Origin: Letharia columbiana
Lineage: Eukaryota > Ascomycota > Lecanoromycetes > Lecanorales > Parmeliaceae
Length of the DNA: 64,000 bases
Assembly: GCF_014066305.1 (NCBI RefSeq)
Contig: NW_023501124.1
Span: forward strand, 1-64,000
Reading direction: 5' to 3'
Both the position numbers and the translations under genes were made by a program. How positions within the stretch are numbered: position 1 is the stretch's first letter; each line of letters begins with the position of its first letter. Positions 47,201 to 60,150 of this stretch are shown here, one piece after another. The notes under the pieces were generated by a model. The model had not been told where the DNA came from, did not search any database, and worked only from the letters and a program-made list of their open reading frames with translations.

Positions 47201-49200
47201 GATATTATTATATATTTAAATAAACTATATTAAGTAAGAAATTTTTTTTTATAATTCTTTTTTACTTTAATTTCGTTAAAAGTGATTATAATATTAAATT
47301 TATTATATATTCTTCGCCGCGTATAATTTAACAAAGAGTCTCTTTAATTAATAGAGAAGCGTTTTAATTAAAGATAATAAGTATATTAAAAGCTCTATAA
47401 TTTATATATAGTCTAAATTCTTTATTAAATTTCTTTATAATTAGAATTAAGTATTATATAGAGAGAAATATTTAATCTAATATAGTCTTTTTCTAATATC
47501 TTATTAATATATTTCTTTATAATTAATATCTAGTCTTTAAAGAGTTTATAAAGCTCTTTTTAATAATAAAATAGCTTTTTTTTAAGATATATTTTATAAT
47601 TAATAAAGCGATAAGAAGAAAGTTTATTAATTTTAATTAAGTTTTAAATATCTAATTATTCGTAATATATTATAAAAACTTATTTCTATAATTATTTTAT
47701 AATTAAAGATTTCTTTCTTAGTTTATAAAAGAATTTCTTATAATTTTTTATGTAATAATAGCGACGATATTAATAATAAACTTTACTTTCTTATTAATAA
47801 AATTAAAAAATTATTTAAAGTTTTAAAGCTATATAATAATAACTTAATTCTTTAATTTTTTAATTATCTTAATAAAAATATAGGCGAAGATCTCTATTAT
47901 ATTCTTTTTTTTAAATATAATCTTTATTATATAATTTAAATTCTTTTTTAAAAATTTATTATTACTTTAAATAATAATAGATTTATTATATAATAAATAG
48001 TTAAATATATAATAATCTAAATTAAATATAATAATTCTAGATTTAAAAAATATATAAGAATTATATTATTCTAGTTATAATATTTCTAAAATAATATTAA
48101 ATTATTTTAATAAGATAATTAAGTATTAAAGTTCTTCTATATAATCTTTTAAAATAAGTTTTATTAAGATTATATATATAATATTAAAAATAGAGATAGA
48201 TTTATTATTAATTAATTATAATCTATAAAATTATATTAATATTATTTTAAATAATTTATTTATTTTAATAAAAGATATATTTATAAAGCTTAATATTAAA
48301 GCTTTAATATTTAAAAGATAATTAATCTTAATCTATTTTATTAATATAATAATTTTTTTATAAAAATCTAATTAATATTTATTTTATAAAGAGATTTTAA
48401 TAATAATAATATACGCGAATAGAGAGATAAAAGCGAGTATTCTTTTTATTTCTAACTCTTTAATTTTTATATATAAGACTTTTAGATCTCTAGCGGCGAC
48501 TTAGTTAAAGATATTTAATTTTTTAATTCTTATAATAATTTAATAAGAATATTCTTCTTTATATTAATAGCTTTTAAAATTATATTAATTTATTCTTTTA
48601 TTAATAAATTTATATTTTTATATAAAATACTATTATCGCTAGAACGATATCTAATTTTTAAATATTTAAAATATCTATCTTCTTTTTAAATTCTATTTAT
48701 TAATAATTTAAGATACTTATATTTTTATATATAGAAATTTTTAATAATAATATTATTATTTCTTTTAATAAAGAAAGTATTATATTAATTATTCGAGGGG
48801 GTAAAGTTCTTATTAATTTTATTAATCTCTTTCTTATTTTTTAAATTTAATATATTATTATATTAATTAAAGTTTATATCTAGTATTTATAGAAATATAA
48901 CTAATTCTTAAAAAGTATTAAAAGATTATTTTAAAATTTGATATTTTAGATATATAAAGATTAGTTATTTTAGATTAAATATCTTATAAATTTTAATAAA
49001 TCTTAAGAGAGTAATAGCTATAGAGAATTATATATAGAAATTCTTAAATAATTTCTTTTTATCTATTTTCTATTTTTTATATTAAATTTAAAATTAAATA
49101 TCTTAATATTTATATTTAATAATCTTATTATATATTTATAATTATATTTAGTTATCTTATTTAATATATCTATATTAATATTATATCTATATTAATTCTA
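44215..49200 (-). mobile_element. Ty3/Gypsy relic on the minus strand
   Basis: Read on the minus strand at about 47.05-47.27 kb, one frame gives YSLFKYIIISFKLYN, NNILREYLNIFYIIYLDN and ILIYNN, the Gypsy reverse-transcriptase core. The second Asp of YLDD reads Asn (GAT to AAT). Stops replace many Trp and Gln codons. Purine-rich GAGAGGGGTAATATCACG at ~44213-44230 (minus reading) resembles the pol/LTR junction of fungal Gypsy elements. No intact frame. Outer limits and LTRs were not resolved, so the coordinates are approximate. Confidence 0.65.
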
Positions 49201-49259
49201 ATACTATAACTAAGATTAACTTACTTATTTTATTTATATTAGCGAACGAATTTAAAGAA

Positions 49260-52200
49260 ACGCGCTAATAGAGGCTTTAATAAGAAATTAAGTTAAGTTA
49301 TCATATTTCTAAATAAGTCTATTAGATAGATAAATCGATTTTAAAGAGTCTAAAAGAAATAGCGAAACGATCTCGATAAATAGTAGTTAAGAAATAAAGA
49401 AGATATTAAATTATTTATATAGCTAGCGAATCGAAAGAAATAGCTAATATTATCTTATATTTTTATATTTAAAATATATACTAGTAGTATTACTTATAAC
49501 TTTATATATTATAATATCTAGAGTTTTAATAAAGTCTTAATTAGATAAGAAACGACCGAGTTATAGTTAATTTAAAATACTCTTCTTCGAAACTTTCTTA
49601 TATATAACTTCTCTATGAGATAAGAGACTCTCTAAGCGAAGTAAGTATACTCGAAAGACTACTATTTAACGTATTTATAGTCTTCTTAACGTCTTAAATA
49701 ATTAAGAAATAAGTATATTAAACCCCCGTAAAGAAATAACCTTATCTTAAGCTTTATAGTAAAAATTTTTATTCTTAATATCGAATAATTTCGACGCGTC
49801 TTCAAGAAACTTTACTACTCTCTAGTATATCTAATATCTCTTAATACCTATTCTTTCGAAGTATTTAAACTCCTCTCTTACTTTATTTTAAATCTTCTTT
49901 TTCTCTTTTTTATAACAAAGTTTAATATCGAAAGAATAGATTAAATTAAGACTCTACTTAAGTAAATTAAGTTTTAAAAAATATTAGTTCTATTAGATAA
50001 TATAGTCTAACGAGTTTAACTCAATAGAAATATTTTAAAATATCGCTAATAGCTTATAACTATAATATTAGATTAAGTATTAATCTAACGAATTTATAAT
50101 TATATTAAATAAAATTCGTTAGAAGCGAGACGATTTTCGAAAGATTATTACTCGATATTATATCGTTATAATAAAAAAGAATCTAGTTATAAACGATTTA
50201 TTTTAGATTTATAGAATAATCGAGAAGATAAATTAACTAGTTTAAGACTTTTAGAAGAATATAACTTTTTTATAGCGAAAAGTTAATAATCTTAATCTAT
50301 AGTCGATAAAAGACTTATAACTATTCTCGATTAAGGAGAAATATACATCTAGACGTTTAAAAGAGAAATTAGTTAAGATTCTAGATTTATCTCTATTTAT
50401 CGACGATATTAACTCTATCTAAAACGACTAATTCTTTAGAATAGAATAGAAATTTAAGATTAATAGCGATTATTATCTTATTAAGAACTTTAAGATAATT
50501 TATATAATTTTATAACTCGGCGATAAGACTATATAATATACGATATATAGAAGACTTCGAAATTTTATTAACTTATATTAGTCTTTTACTAAGATTATAA
50601 ATAAGTTAATTAATATTTATAAGAACTTAAATCGACGTAGTAATATATTATATAATATATATACTCTATAATAAGAGATCTAAATCTTTATCGACTTCTA
50701 TTTAGACTTTATTTAACTAGATATTATTCTTAACTATAATAAAACTCTTATACTAAAGAACTATCTTTTTAAGAAATTAAGAAAGAAATTAAAGAAGATA
50801 TAATAGATTATAGAAGGTTTTACTATCTTAAAGACTATAAAAGAATATCTTCGAAAGCTAAATAACTTATAACGTGCTAATTATAAGAATTTTAAATTTA
50901 TAAAAGCTATTATTAAGTTAACTATAATATAAATATCGACGATAATATCCGCGATTAATATACGTCTTATATTTATTATCGAGTTTAATTTAAGTATAAT
51001 TACTACGCCTCTAAATATTATAATTAATTTAAAATTAAGAAAATTAATATACTATAACTACGATAAGAAAGATTACTATTAAAAGAACTATATAATAATT
51101 ATCTAAATCGAGGTCGATAAAAAAACTTTCGAGAAAGTATAACTCTATGCGATGGAAATAAATAAAGAATTCGAAATCGATAACGTCGATATTACGGGTA
51201 GCGACGATTCTTCTTCGAATTCGAGAAACGAATAGCCTCTTTTAAAGTTACGATAAGAGATACTTATAAAGTATATCTAATAGATACTTTTAATAACGCT
51301 CTAGCACGTCGTTCTTTTCGTATATAAGTTACGCTATCTTTATAAGAAAGAAAGTATTTACTTTAGAACTCTCTTATAGATAGTAAATATATCGATACTT
51401 ATATAGTTATAAATAAGTTCTTAATCTTAGCGATATATAAGGCCTTATATCTAAAATTACTTTTACTATTATAATCTAAATTACTAAGAGATTATAACGA
51501 CTAGATTATAAAACGATTAATTATATACTATTTACTTTCTACGATAATAGTAAAAGATTATTAAGAAGGAATATATCTAATATTAATTATATTATTAAAA
51601 TACGATATAATAGTTGAAAAATCTTAAATAAATAAATACGAGATAGTTCTTAATATATTATAAAATAAGATACTCTTTCTATTCGATCGATATAATTATA
51701 ATAATAATTAGATATTAATAATAAACGAACTCCTCTTTCTATTAACTTCGAAGCTACGATTATCTATATTACTTACTCTCTTATCTATTATACTAAAACA
51801 ATAAAGCTCTCTCTTTATCTATCTACGATAACGAGACTAATTTAAATATCTTCTTATTAAATAAGAATAAGAATAATAAGAAGTCTAAGTTTATTAATAT
51901 CGCTAAGATTAATATAGCGGCTTATTATTAACTAGCCCGTAAAAAAGATAATAAACTATTTATATTAATAATAAATAAGATCTATAATAACTCGTCTAAT
52001 ATTATATATATCTTCTTATTCTCAAATATCTCGCGATTTCTATATATCGATTAATAAACTCTATTTCTATAACTTAGAAAAGAAATATAAAAGATATTAT
52101 AATTTTAATTACTCTATTTAGATTAATATCGTTAAAGAGGTTACTTTTAAGAAGGTAAAATATAAGCTATCTACGAAGTATTACGACTATCTCGATATTT

Positions 52201-55100
52201 TCGATAGAACTAAGACGAATATACTTTCCTTATATTATTCTTATAATTATAAGCTAAAATTTAACGATAGCTTCGATAAAACGAAACTTTCGAAAAGTAG
52301 AATCTATTTAATATTAGAATATAAACTAAAATAGATAAAGAAGTACCTAAATGAATATTTAAAGAAGGGATTTATAATATTAAGCTATATACTATTCGCC
52401 TTATCTATTCTATTCGCGGAAAAGTCGAATAAAGAATTACGTTTTTATATAAACTATCGAAAGCTAAACGCTATTATTAAAAGAAATCGATATTTAATTT
52501 TATTAATAGATAAGATTTTAATAAGAATTTAGAGATATAAATATCTTACTCGATTAAATATTATAGCCGCGTTTAATAAACTACATATATACTTTGAGAG
52601 CGAGAATTTTACTACTTTTATTATCTTTCTTAAAGTATATAAGTATTAGAGTTCTCTCTCTTCGATCTAATTAACGGCTTAACTATATATTAATAATATA
52701 TAAATAATATTCTATTTAAGTATCTAAACGACTTCTATTAGATCTATCTCGATAATATACTTATTTATAATAAGATAAAAAAGAAATACATTTAATACGT
52801 TAGATAAATCCTCTAGAAATTAAGAGATATCGATCTTTAGATAAATATTCTTAAGTGCGAATTCTACGTTTAGAAAATTAAATTTCTAGACTTATTAATA
52901 TCTATAGACGGGTTATAAATAAACTCTATTAAAATTCAGACTATTATCGAGTAAACTATATCTATTAACCTTAAAGAGATATAGGCCTTTATCGAATTTT
53001 ATAATTTTTATTAACGATTTATTAGAGACTTCTCTAAAATAGTTAAATTTATAATAAAACTTACGATAAAAGAGACTATATTTAATTAGTTCCCAGTATA
53101 TTAAGAGGCCTTCTACTTTCTTAAAGTCGTCGTTATTAAAGCTTTAGTTCTACGTTATTTCGATAGAATAAAGAAGGTCATTCTAGAGACTAACTCTTTC
53201 GACTACGTTAACGAAGGTATTTTTTTCTAATATAATAATAAGAAAGTACTCTACCCGATAGTCTTCTATAATAAAAATCTTACTTTAGTCAAGTATAACT
53301 ATTAGATCTACGATAAGAAGTTACTAACTATTATTCGCTATCTTAAATACTAGCGTTCTAAACTAAAATATATCAATATCTCTATTAAGATCTTTACGAA
53401 TTATAAGAACTTAATATACTTTCGTCAAAGAAAGAGACCTTAGTCGTCGTTAGGCTCGATATTTAAATATATTATTAGAATTTAATATAAAGATTATTTA
53501 TCGATTAAGATCTTAGAACGTTAAGGCGAATATACTTATACGAATAGCTAGATATAAATTAATCGATTTCGAGAATAAACGATTACGTTAATAGTATTAA
53601 ATAATTCTTATCTCTAATCGATTAAAATTAAATAGCGAATATATCGATATATATATAATTAATAACTCTATTTATTATAAGATAGTAGAGGCTAATAAGA
53701 AAGATAAGTATTATATAGAAATTCGTAATATTATTATCGAAGATAAAGATAAGTTTTAAGAGATTACTCTTAGTAAATACTTTATATAAGACGAGGTACT
53801 TTATTATTAGAATCGTTTATAGATATTCGATAATATATATATCGATATTATTCGAGAGATATACGATTAATTATTCTACGAATATCTCGAGATAGTATAT
53901 ACTTATAAGCTATTTAAAAGAAAATATTATTAGCGAGATATAAGAACTATTATAGCTATCTACGTTTAGAATTACTATATCTATTAGAGAATTAAGGCGT
54001 CTCGCGATCGAAAGTATAGTTTATTATAGTCTCTATTAATTTTATAGAAGCGATAATAAGATATATCGATCGACTTCGTTATAGGCTTATCTATATTTAA
54101 TAACTATAACGCTATTTAAATAGCGATTAATTAATTTATTAAGAAATATTACTACGTAGTCTATTTCGATATTAATAAAGATATTATCGCTAAGAAGATA
54201 GTTAACTTACTACTTAAGAAAGTATTTTATCTATATAATCTATCGATCTTAATAATATCGAATTAAGGCTCTTAATTTATAGCTATTATATAAAAGTCTT
54301 TTTATAAGAGACTAGATATTATAGTTAAGCTATTAATAGCCTTTTATTCTAAAATCGATAAATAGATTAAATAAGCGAATTAGAATATAAAGCGTTATCT
54401 TTAAATATACTATAATTATATATAGAATAATTAAATAAGATAGCTATCTATTATCGAGTTCGTCGATAATAATACTATCTTATCGACTATCGATATTCTA
54501 TCTTTTCTTATAAATAAGAGATTTTATTCTCGAATAACTTTTAGCTTAAATATTATCGACTATAAGATTATATATAAGCGTCTTAATACTACTTAGACGA
54601 AGAATATTACAAATTATATAAAATAAGTTCTTAAGTATATTCGAAGTAATATAAATCGCGTTTAGAAGGCTATAGTTATATAAATTAATAAGTATTAATA
54701 AAAGATTACTTTTTAAATAGGCGATACGATCTTTCTAAATAGTAAGAATATTATCTTTAATCGCTCTTCTTATAAATTAGACTATAAGAGACTCGATCTA
54801 TTTAAGATTATAGGTCTTATTAAAATCTTATATCGTTTAAAACTTTCGCTAAGTATAAGAATTCACGACGTCTTTTATCTTAATCTCTTAAGTCTTATAG
54901 TAAATAACCTATTATTAAAATAGATAAATTCTTCGTCGAAATATATTACTATTAACGATTAAATCGAATAGATTATTAAAGAAATACTTAACTTTAAATT
55001 AATCTATAGTCGTCTTAAGTATAAAGTTAAGTAGAAAGATCTCGATAATAATCTCGTCTAATATAATACGAACGGCGGTAAATTCGAAAATTGCTAAGAT
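49260..55100 (+). mobile_element. Ty3/Gypsy chromovirus relic on the plus strand
   Basis: Between stops the plus strand reads, in order: reverse transcriptase at about 52.32-52.95 kb (KKYLNEYLKKGFI, ELRFYINYRKLNAI, YLDNILIYN), RNase H at about 53.10-53.45 kb (ALVLRYFD, IYDKKLLTIIRYLKY, TNYKNLIYF), integrase at about 53.9-54.75 kb, and a chromodomain-like end near 55.02-55.09 kb (YKVK-stop-KDLDNNLV). The RT-RNaseH-INT-chromodomain order identifies a Ty3/Gypsy chromovirus. An acidic/Ser-rich part near 51.15-51.24 kb may be the end of gag. RIP has put stops throughout. LTRs were not identified. Confidence 0.75.
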
Positions 55101-56450
55101 CTAATAAACGACTTTTATAAACGATATTTCGAAGAGTCTTATCTATAAAGGGTTAACTTATAGAATAATAGAGGATACCCCGTTTTTAGTCGAATTAAAA
55201 TCGTTCGATATCTTTATAAAAGCCTTATTTTTTCTAAACTCGAGAATCGATTTCTTAGATCTATATTAATAAAGAATTATCTTATATATAGTCTTTCGCG
55301 TAAGCCCCCCTTACTAATATAACTCTAAAGATCTTTCGAAGCTATATTAGTATATATATAAACTACGTTATCGCTATTACGAAATATAATCGATATTAGC
55401 TAAATAATATATTATAGAGAAGACTATATTAAAGTTATTTAATATTAAATTAGAGTTTTTAGCGCTTACGACTCGATTCGATTCGAGAGCCCTTAATTAA
55501 TTACGTCGTATTATTTCACCGATATCTTATTCGCTTAAATACGAATTCGAAAATTACTATTATTTACACCTACGCCTATAAATATGGTTTACGCTATACT
55601 ATATCGATTTCCTCTCGACTAGGCTTCTTATATACGTTTATATCTTAGCTAGCGACGTCGCTATAGCGTAAATATAAAGAGCTACTATCGTTCTTAATAC
55701 CTCTTATAAAGAAAGATACGATACTAGAATTCTTAGATACGATTATTTCTTTACTACTTTTATCATTTTTTCAGACGTTAAGCGTGTATATATATTTATT
55801 TTTCTATCTTTCTACTTATTAATTATAGAATATAATTTAACGAAGGAGAGAAATAGTATTATAAGCGTATTCTTAATATACCTCTTAGCTCTATAGCTAG
55901 CGGGCCTTAGCGAAGATATTCTCTATTATATTATATCTTCTTTTCATCTATATATGATATATACTTATATATGATAATAGTAATTTCTAAGACTTACTAG
56001 AATTAAATCCTCTATTATAGGCTTATTTCTATAGATGATTAATAATAAAGCGGGAGATCTTGGTAATAGTAGTAATAATTTTAGCTATAATGCTAGCTTC
56101 GGCTAAAGTAAGTATCTAAAATTTGATATCGTTATTATAATTAATAGCTTAAGCTTTATCTATAAATATTTTAATATAGAGAATATAGAGAGAATTACTT
56201 CTTATAGTTATATTAAGAACTTTATATATAATATAAAGTCTTAAGATTCTCCCTCTTTTCTCGTAGGCTAGTACGTTTAATATTAATATCGTAATTCGAT
56301 AAATATACTATTTATATATAGCTATAACGTCGCTATAACGCGTATATACTTCGTATATATATACTTCGTATATATATACCTCGTATATATAATATTAACG
56401 TCGCTATTAAGTAAAAAGTAGTAATATTAAAGATATTTAAGATATTCAGA
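55100..56450. other. Moderately A+T-rich tail of the RIP block
   Basis: Less extreme than the sequence to its left, with more C and G and a few TpG/CpA. It probably includes retroelement 3' sequence. A 15-bp tandem array lies at 56341-56390. No gene seen. Confidence 0.5.
56341..56390. repeat. ~15-bp TTCGTATATATATAC tandem array
   Basis: Three imperfect copies of a (T/C)TCGTATATATATAC unit at the right edge of the A+T block. Confidence 0.85.
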
Positions 56451-56743
56451 ATATTTACTAAGTATACATTACATTCATGGCTTGTGGTGCAAAACCATAC
56501 GAAATGTACCCCAGTCTCATCCTATTGAGTCAGTCCCTGCAACCAGCAAACTAAGTCAGGCTGATGTAGGCCTGCAAGCGTATACCTGTCTGCTTGCTCC
56601 ATCTACTATCGTTGCAGAGACTTACAGGAAAGAGATTTTTTGAGTGCCAAAATACGCGTACGACAACCGCTATTTGCACGCATCATCATGAAAACATTAT
56701 ACACTCTCATAATTAACAACCTATTTGGCTAGGCCTCCTCATA

Positions 56744-57340
56744 ATGGTACACGACTTCGTAAGCCACGCCTGTGGCGCTCGCAACGATTATGAGAAGCGC
56801 TGCCCGAACCCAGATTGCAAAGTAAACTGCACTTACAGTAAGAAGTCGGGGCATTCGATAGACAAGTGACCAAAATTGTTTTGCGACCATTGTCATACTC
56901 AAGAACGCCCCAAACAATCCTCTAGAGCAATGCGACAAAAGCCGAACCACACCAAGCCTGCACGCTTTAGTTCTGACGATTCTCCAAAAGCAAATACGCC
57001 GAAGCCGACACTCGCTCCCACAACGTCTGCTTCCATTTTGCAGGAGCTCAATTGCCAAGCTGATCAGTATCAGAGTCTTGGGGATACGTCCCACGCCTTC
57101 CCAGGGTTGAGATGCGTCCTCAGCCATCTTCTCGATCATCTTGGGCCTGGCCATGGAACAGAATCATGGCAAACAATGTACTGTGCTTGGGTCAAAAGGC
57201 TTGGTGGACCGAAGAAGGTAGAGGATCTGTTGCTCGGTTTCATTGACGAGGATATCAAAGCCCTACAGGGTCAGTTGATCACTGCTCAACGACTGCAAGA
57301 GGTGAAACATGGGCAGCCTGTGATAATTGACCGGCACTAA
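56744..57340 (+). pseudogene. Small Cys-rich (zinc-binding-like) protein gene, interrupted by an in-frame TGA
   Basis: From ATG 56744 the frame reads MVHDFVSHACGARNDYEKRC, then PNPDCKVNCTYSKKSGHSID, hits TGA at 56867-56869, and continues in the same frame as PKLFCDHCHTQERPKQSS to a natural stop at 57340. The spaced Cys/His pairs on both sides (C..C, C..C, CDHCH) suggest one zinc-binding N-terminal unit in small ascomycete proteins with a disordered Thr/Pro linker and helical C-terminus. The TGA could be CGA mutated by C-to-T. No intron of workable length removes it. So a likely recent pseudogene of ~198 codons; function unknown. Confidence 0.65.
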
Positions 57341-57982
57341 AGGCAATCTGGAGGGTACCTCGACTTCATCACGGACGATCGGGAAATTTATTACCAACGA
57401 TACTATTGGCCAGTCGACAAATTTGGGAGTATCGTAGGGTAGGCGATTATCGCGGAGTAAGAGAATATCGTGGGATATAAGAATATCGTAGGGTAGGAGA
57501 GTATGGTAGGATAAGGTATCGTGAGGTAAAAGAGTACAGTACCACCAGTACTGCAGGCCTCAAGGTGAAGCTCAGCTGGAATATTCGCTAAAGCGGCCAC
57601 GGTCAGGGTGAGTGGGGGTTATACATACGAAATGTACCGCGATGATCCTATGTAAATGCGTACGCCCCCCCATCTCAGCCTGATGCTCTAGAACAAGAAG
57701 TTGTCAAAGGCTTCAGGCTGGCCCCTCACGCTAGGATATGCCATCTCGGGTAATCTTCCAAGTTAGGTAGGTGAAGAAGAAAACCCATCTAAGCTTGTCA
57801 CACCTACCCCACCTTGACCTATCAGCTCTGGCGGTTCATGTTCTCCGACAGTATGTGGATTCAACGCTCCTTGGCGTCACCTACGCATTCTCTGCGGCTT
57901 TCCTGCCTTCATAAATCTCTCGTGTCTCCCTCTTTTCATTTCCATTCATATATAGATTGACCTTCTTTACGTTATAGATGCT
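57341..57982. other. Intergenic with minisatellite
   Basis: Contains the degenerate minisatellite at 57421-57535 and then the promoter of the S28 peptidase, with TATATA near 57950. Nothing else seen. Confidence 0.5.
57421..57535. repeat. Degenerate ~16-20-bp minisatellite
   Basis: About six to seven variants of GAGTATCGTAGGGTAG in tandem, with variable spacers. Confidence 0.8.
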
Positions 57983-59632
57983 TTGATCTTGCTGTTCCTT
58001 ACTACTTGCCCAATGATGCTCCCAATATTATTAGCTGGCCTCGGGGCCTTGTCCTTGACTTGTGCAATGCCCCCACGACAGCTACTGGCTTCTAAACATA
58101 TGGAGCTATCGCTTGAGCGTAGACAGGATGCCTCGCAGTACCCAGCGCATACCATTGATATGCCCATTGACCATTTCCCAAATAACCCACGTTATGCCCC
58201 GCACACAAATGCGACCTTCTCTCAGCGATATTATTTCGACTCGACGTACTATAAACCTGGCGGTCCAGTATATCTGTATATAGGAGGTGAAACGAGTGGG
58301 CCGAGCAGGTTCTCGAATTTGGAGACCGGGATCATCCAAATTTTGATGAATGCAACGAATGGATTGGGCGTCATCCTAGAGAATAGATACTATGGAGAAT
58401 CGTTTCCTTACAACACTTCGACTACAGACCAACTAGCCTACTTGACTACCGAGCAAACAATTGCGGACAATGCATACTTCGCCACTCATGCAACCTTCCC
58501 TGGCATCAAAGGCAATATATCGGCACCAATTTCACCATGGGTGTTGTACGGAGGAAGTCTGGCAGGAGCTCAGACTGCATTCTCTGTCAAGCAATACGGA
58601 GGCTTGCTATACGGCGGCATTGCTAGTAGCGCCGTAATCCATGCGGTGCTCGCTTATCCTGAGTGGTACGCTCCAATCCAGAAGTTCGCTCCCCAAGACT
58701 GTGTCACAAGTATCAACAACATCGTCGACAAGTTCGATGCACTAGTTGCTGCAAACAACACTGAAGGGATTGAAGCATTCAAGGCAATTTTCGGCCTTGA
58801 GGCGTTGATAGACAACCGAGACTTCGCGATGACAATTGCTTTCCCAATCGGTGGGCCAATGAACTATCCGACCAACACATGGCAAGAGCTCAATTGGAAC
58901 TCGACATATGGTTCCCAGGATTTCTTCCATTTCTGCTCCAATGTCACCAATCTGGACGCCCCTGAAAACATCACAGCGGTCGACACCGTGCTCAGTAAAT
59001 ACAGTAATGGCGAAGCTTGGAGCAATCTTGGTAACTACGCCCAATACGTGAAACAAACACTCCTCCCACTCTGTGACGGTGTCCCGATCGACAGCACGTC
59101 TTGCTTTGGCACCCAGAATCAAACTTTCTATGCCGATACAACCAATTCAGCAGCGCGCAGCTACCTTTACAGCACCTGCACCGAACAGGGCGCCTATCAG
59201 GTCGCTCCCGCAACTGGACCTTCATTGATCTCCCGCGTCCTTCAGGTCAACTACACCCAGCAATGGTGTGAATGGGCTTTTCCCAAGGGGAAGTTCAATT
59301 CCATACCCAGCACGCCCAATTTGAATTACTACAATCATTACGGAGGTTTCAATTTCTCTGCGGATCGTCTAGCCTTCATTGACGGCAACATCGACGTCTG
59401 GCTCGACGTCTGCTATCACTCGAATGACGCCCCAGCGCGCTATTCTACAGACCTTCATCCTGAGTATTTGATTGCCGGCGCGGGCCATCACTGGGATAGC
59501 TACGGCATTCTTGATCTCGCCGCGGAGCCCCAGTTCATCGAGCAGGCGCATCTGTGGGAGATCAGAACGGTGAGGAAGTGGCTGAGAAGCTTTAAGAGCT
59601 GGAAATCGAACGTCAGACATTCAGAGCTCTAG
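57983..59632 (+). CDS. Secreted serine carboxypeptidase, family S28
   Basis: Single exon of 549 aa (539 from ATG 58013, MMLPILLAGLGALSLTCA, an equally good signal-peptide start). S28 peptidases cleave after Pro or act as lysosomal/secreted acid exopeptidases. The family motifs are GGPVYLYIGGE, ENRYYGESFP, the nucleophile elbow YGGSLAGAQ (Ser about residue 192), IDGNIDVWLDV (Asp), and GAGHHWDSYG (His). Numerous N-glycosylation sequons (NAT, NTS, NIS, NST, NVT, NIT, NQT, NYT, NFS) fit secretion, and about eight Cys could form disulfides. Length fits fungal S28 proteins. All catalytic residues are present. Confidence 0.92.
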   Translation: MILLFLTTCPMMLPILLAGLGALSLTCAMPPRQLLASKHMELSLERRQDASQYPAHTIDMPIDHFPNNPRYAPHTNATFSQRYYFDSTYYKPGGPVYLYIGGETSGPSRFSNLETGIIQILMNATNGLGVILENRYYGESFPYNTSTTDQLAYLTTEQTIADNAYFATHATFPGIKGNISAPISPWVLYGGSLAGAQTAFSVKQYGGLLYGGIASSAVIHAVLAYPEWYAPIQKFAPQDCVTSINNIVDKFDALVAANNTEGIEAFKAIFGLEALIDNRDFAMTIAFPIGGPMNYPTNTWQELNWNSTYGSQDFFHFCSNVTNLDAPENITAVDTVLSKYSNGEAWSNLGNYAQYVKQTLLPLCDGVPIDSTSCFGTQNQTFYADTTNSAARSYLYSTCTEQGAYQVAPATGPSLISRVLQVNYTQQWCEWAFPKGKFNSIPSTPNLNYYNHYGGFNFSADRLAFIDGNIDVWLDVCYHSNDAPARYSTDLHPEYLIAGAGHHWDSYGILDLAAEPQFIEQAHLWEIRTVRKWLRSFKSWKSNVRHSEL

Positions 59633-60150
59633 ACCCTCGGGAAAGCCAGAGATTGAAGGCTTGTTCAGGTATCGAAAAGGTGGATTTATCATAGAGAGTA
59701 TCGGTCAATCAAACACAAAAGCTGTCGTAACCATCTCACAAATCTCTTTCTCGCCCGCACTAATTCTGGCTGTAAAGTTGAGTTGATGAGCTGCTGAATG
59801 CCTCGATATCTTGCAGTGGGATTTGCTAAAGTTTTACCGCCAAGGTTATAAGGTACTTTAGTAGAGTAATGCGTTTTCCCCGACCAAGGCTAGTGTGAGT
59901 GCTGCTTTACATCGCGTGACTAACGCTGATTGTAGGTGGCCAAGGGTTGCTCTCAGAAACCGTTGCAACCGGGTCATAATGATTTCATGGTTATAGACAC
60001 CATAGACGATAGTGATATACGCCAGCCCGACTGCTTTGTCCCCGTGGACTCACGAAGTGTGTTTGCAAAAGCCTAGATGCTACCGTTCCTGAAAACTCCT
60101 CAGATGAGTCGAGGACCGACATTGCTAACAATAGAAAGCGAAAACTTCGC
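59633..60150. other. Intergenic, convergent 3' ends
   Basis: Between the S28 peptidase and the hydrolase. No gene or repeat recognised. Confidence 0.5.

Noticed and set aside
57983..59632. Prolyl oligopeptidase or S10 carboxypeptidase for the secreted peptidase
   Set aside because: The GGSLAGAQ nucleophile context, ENRYYGES motif and late GAGHHWDS match S28, not S10 (GESYAG) or S9.
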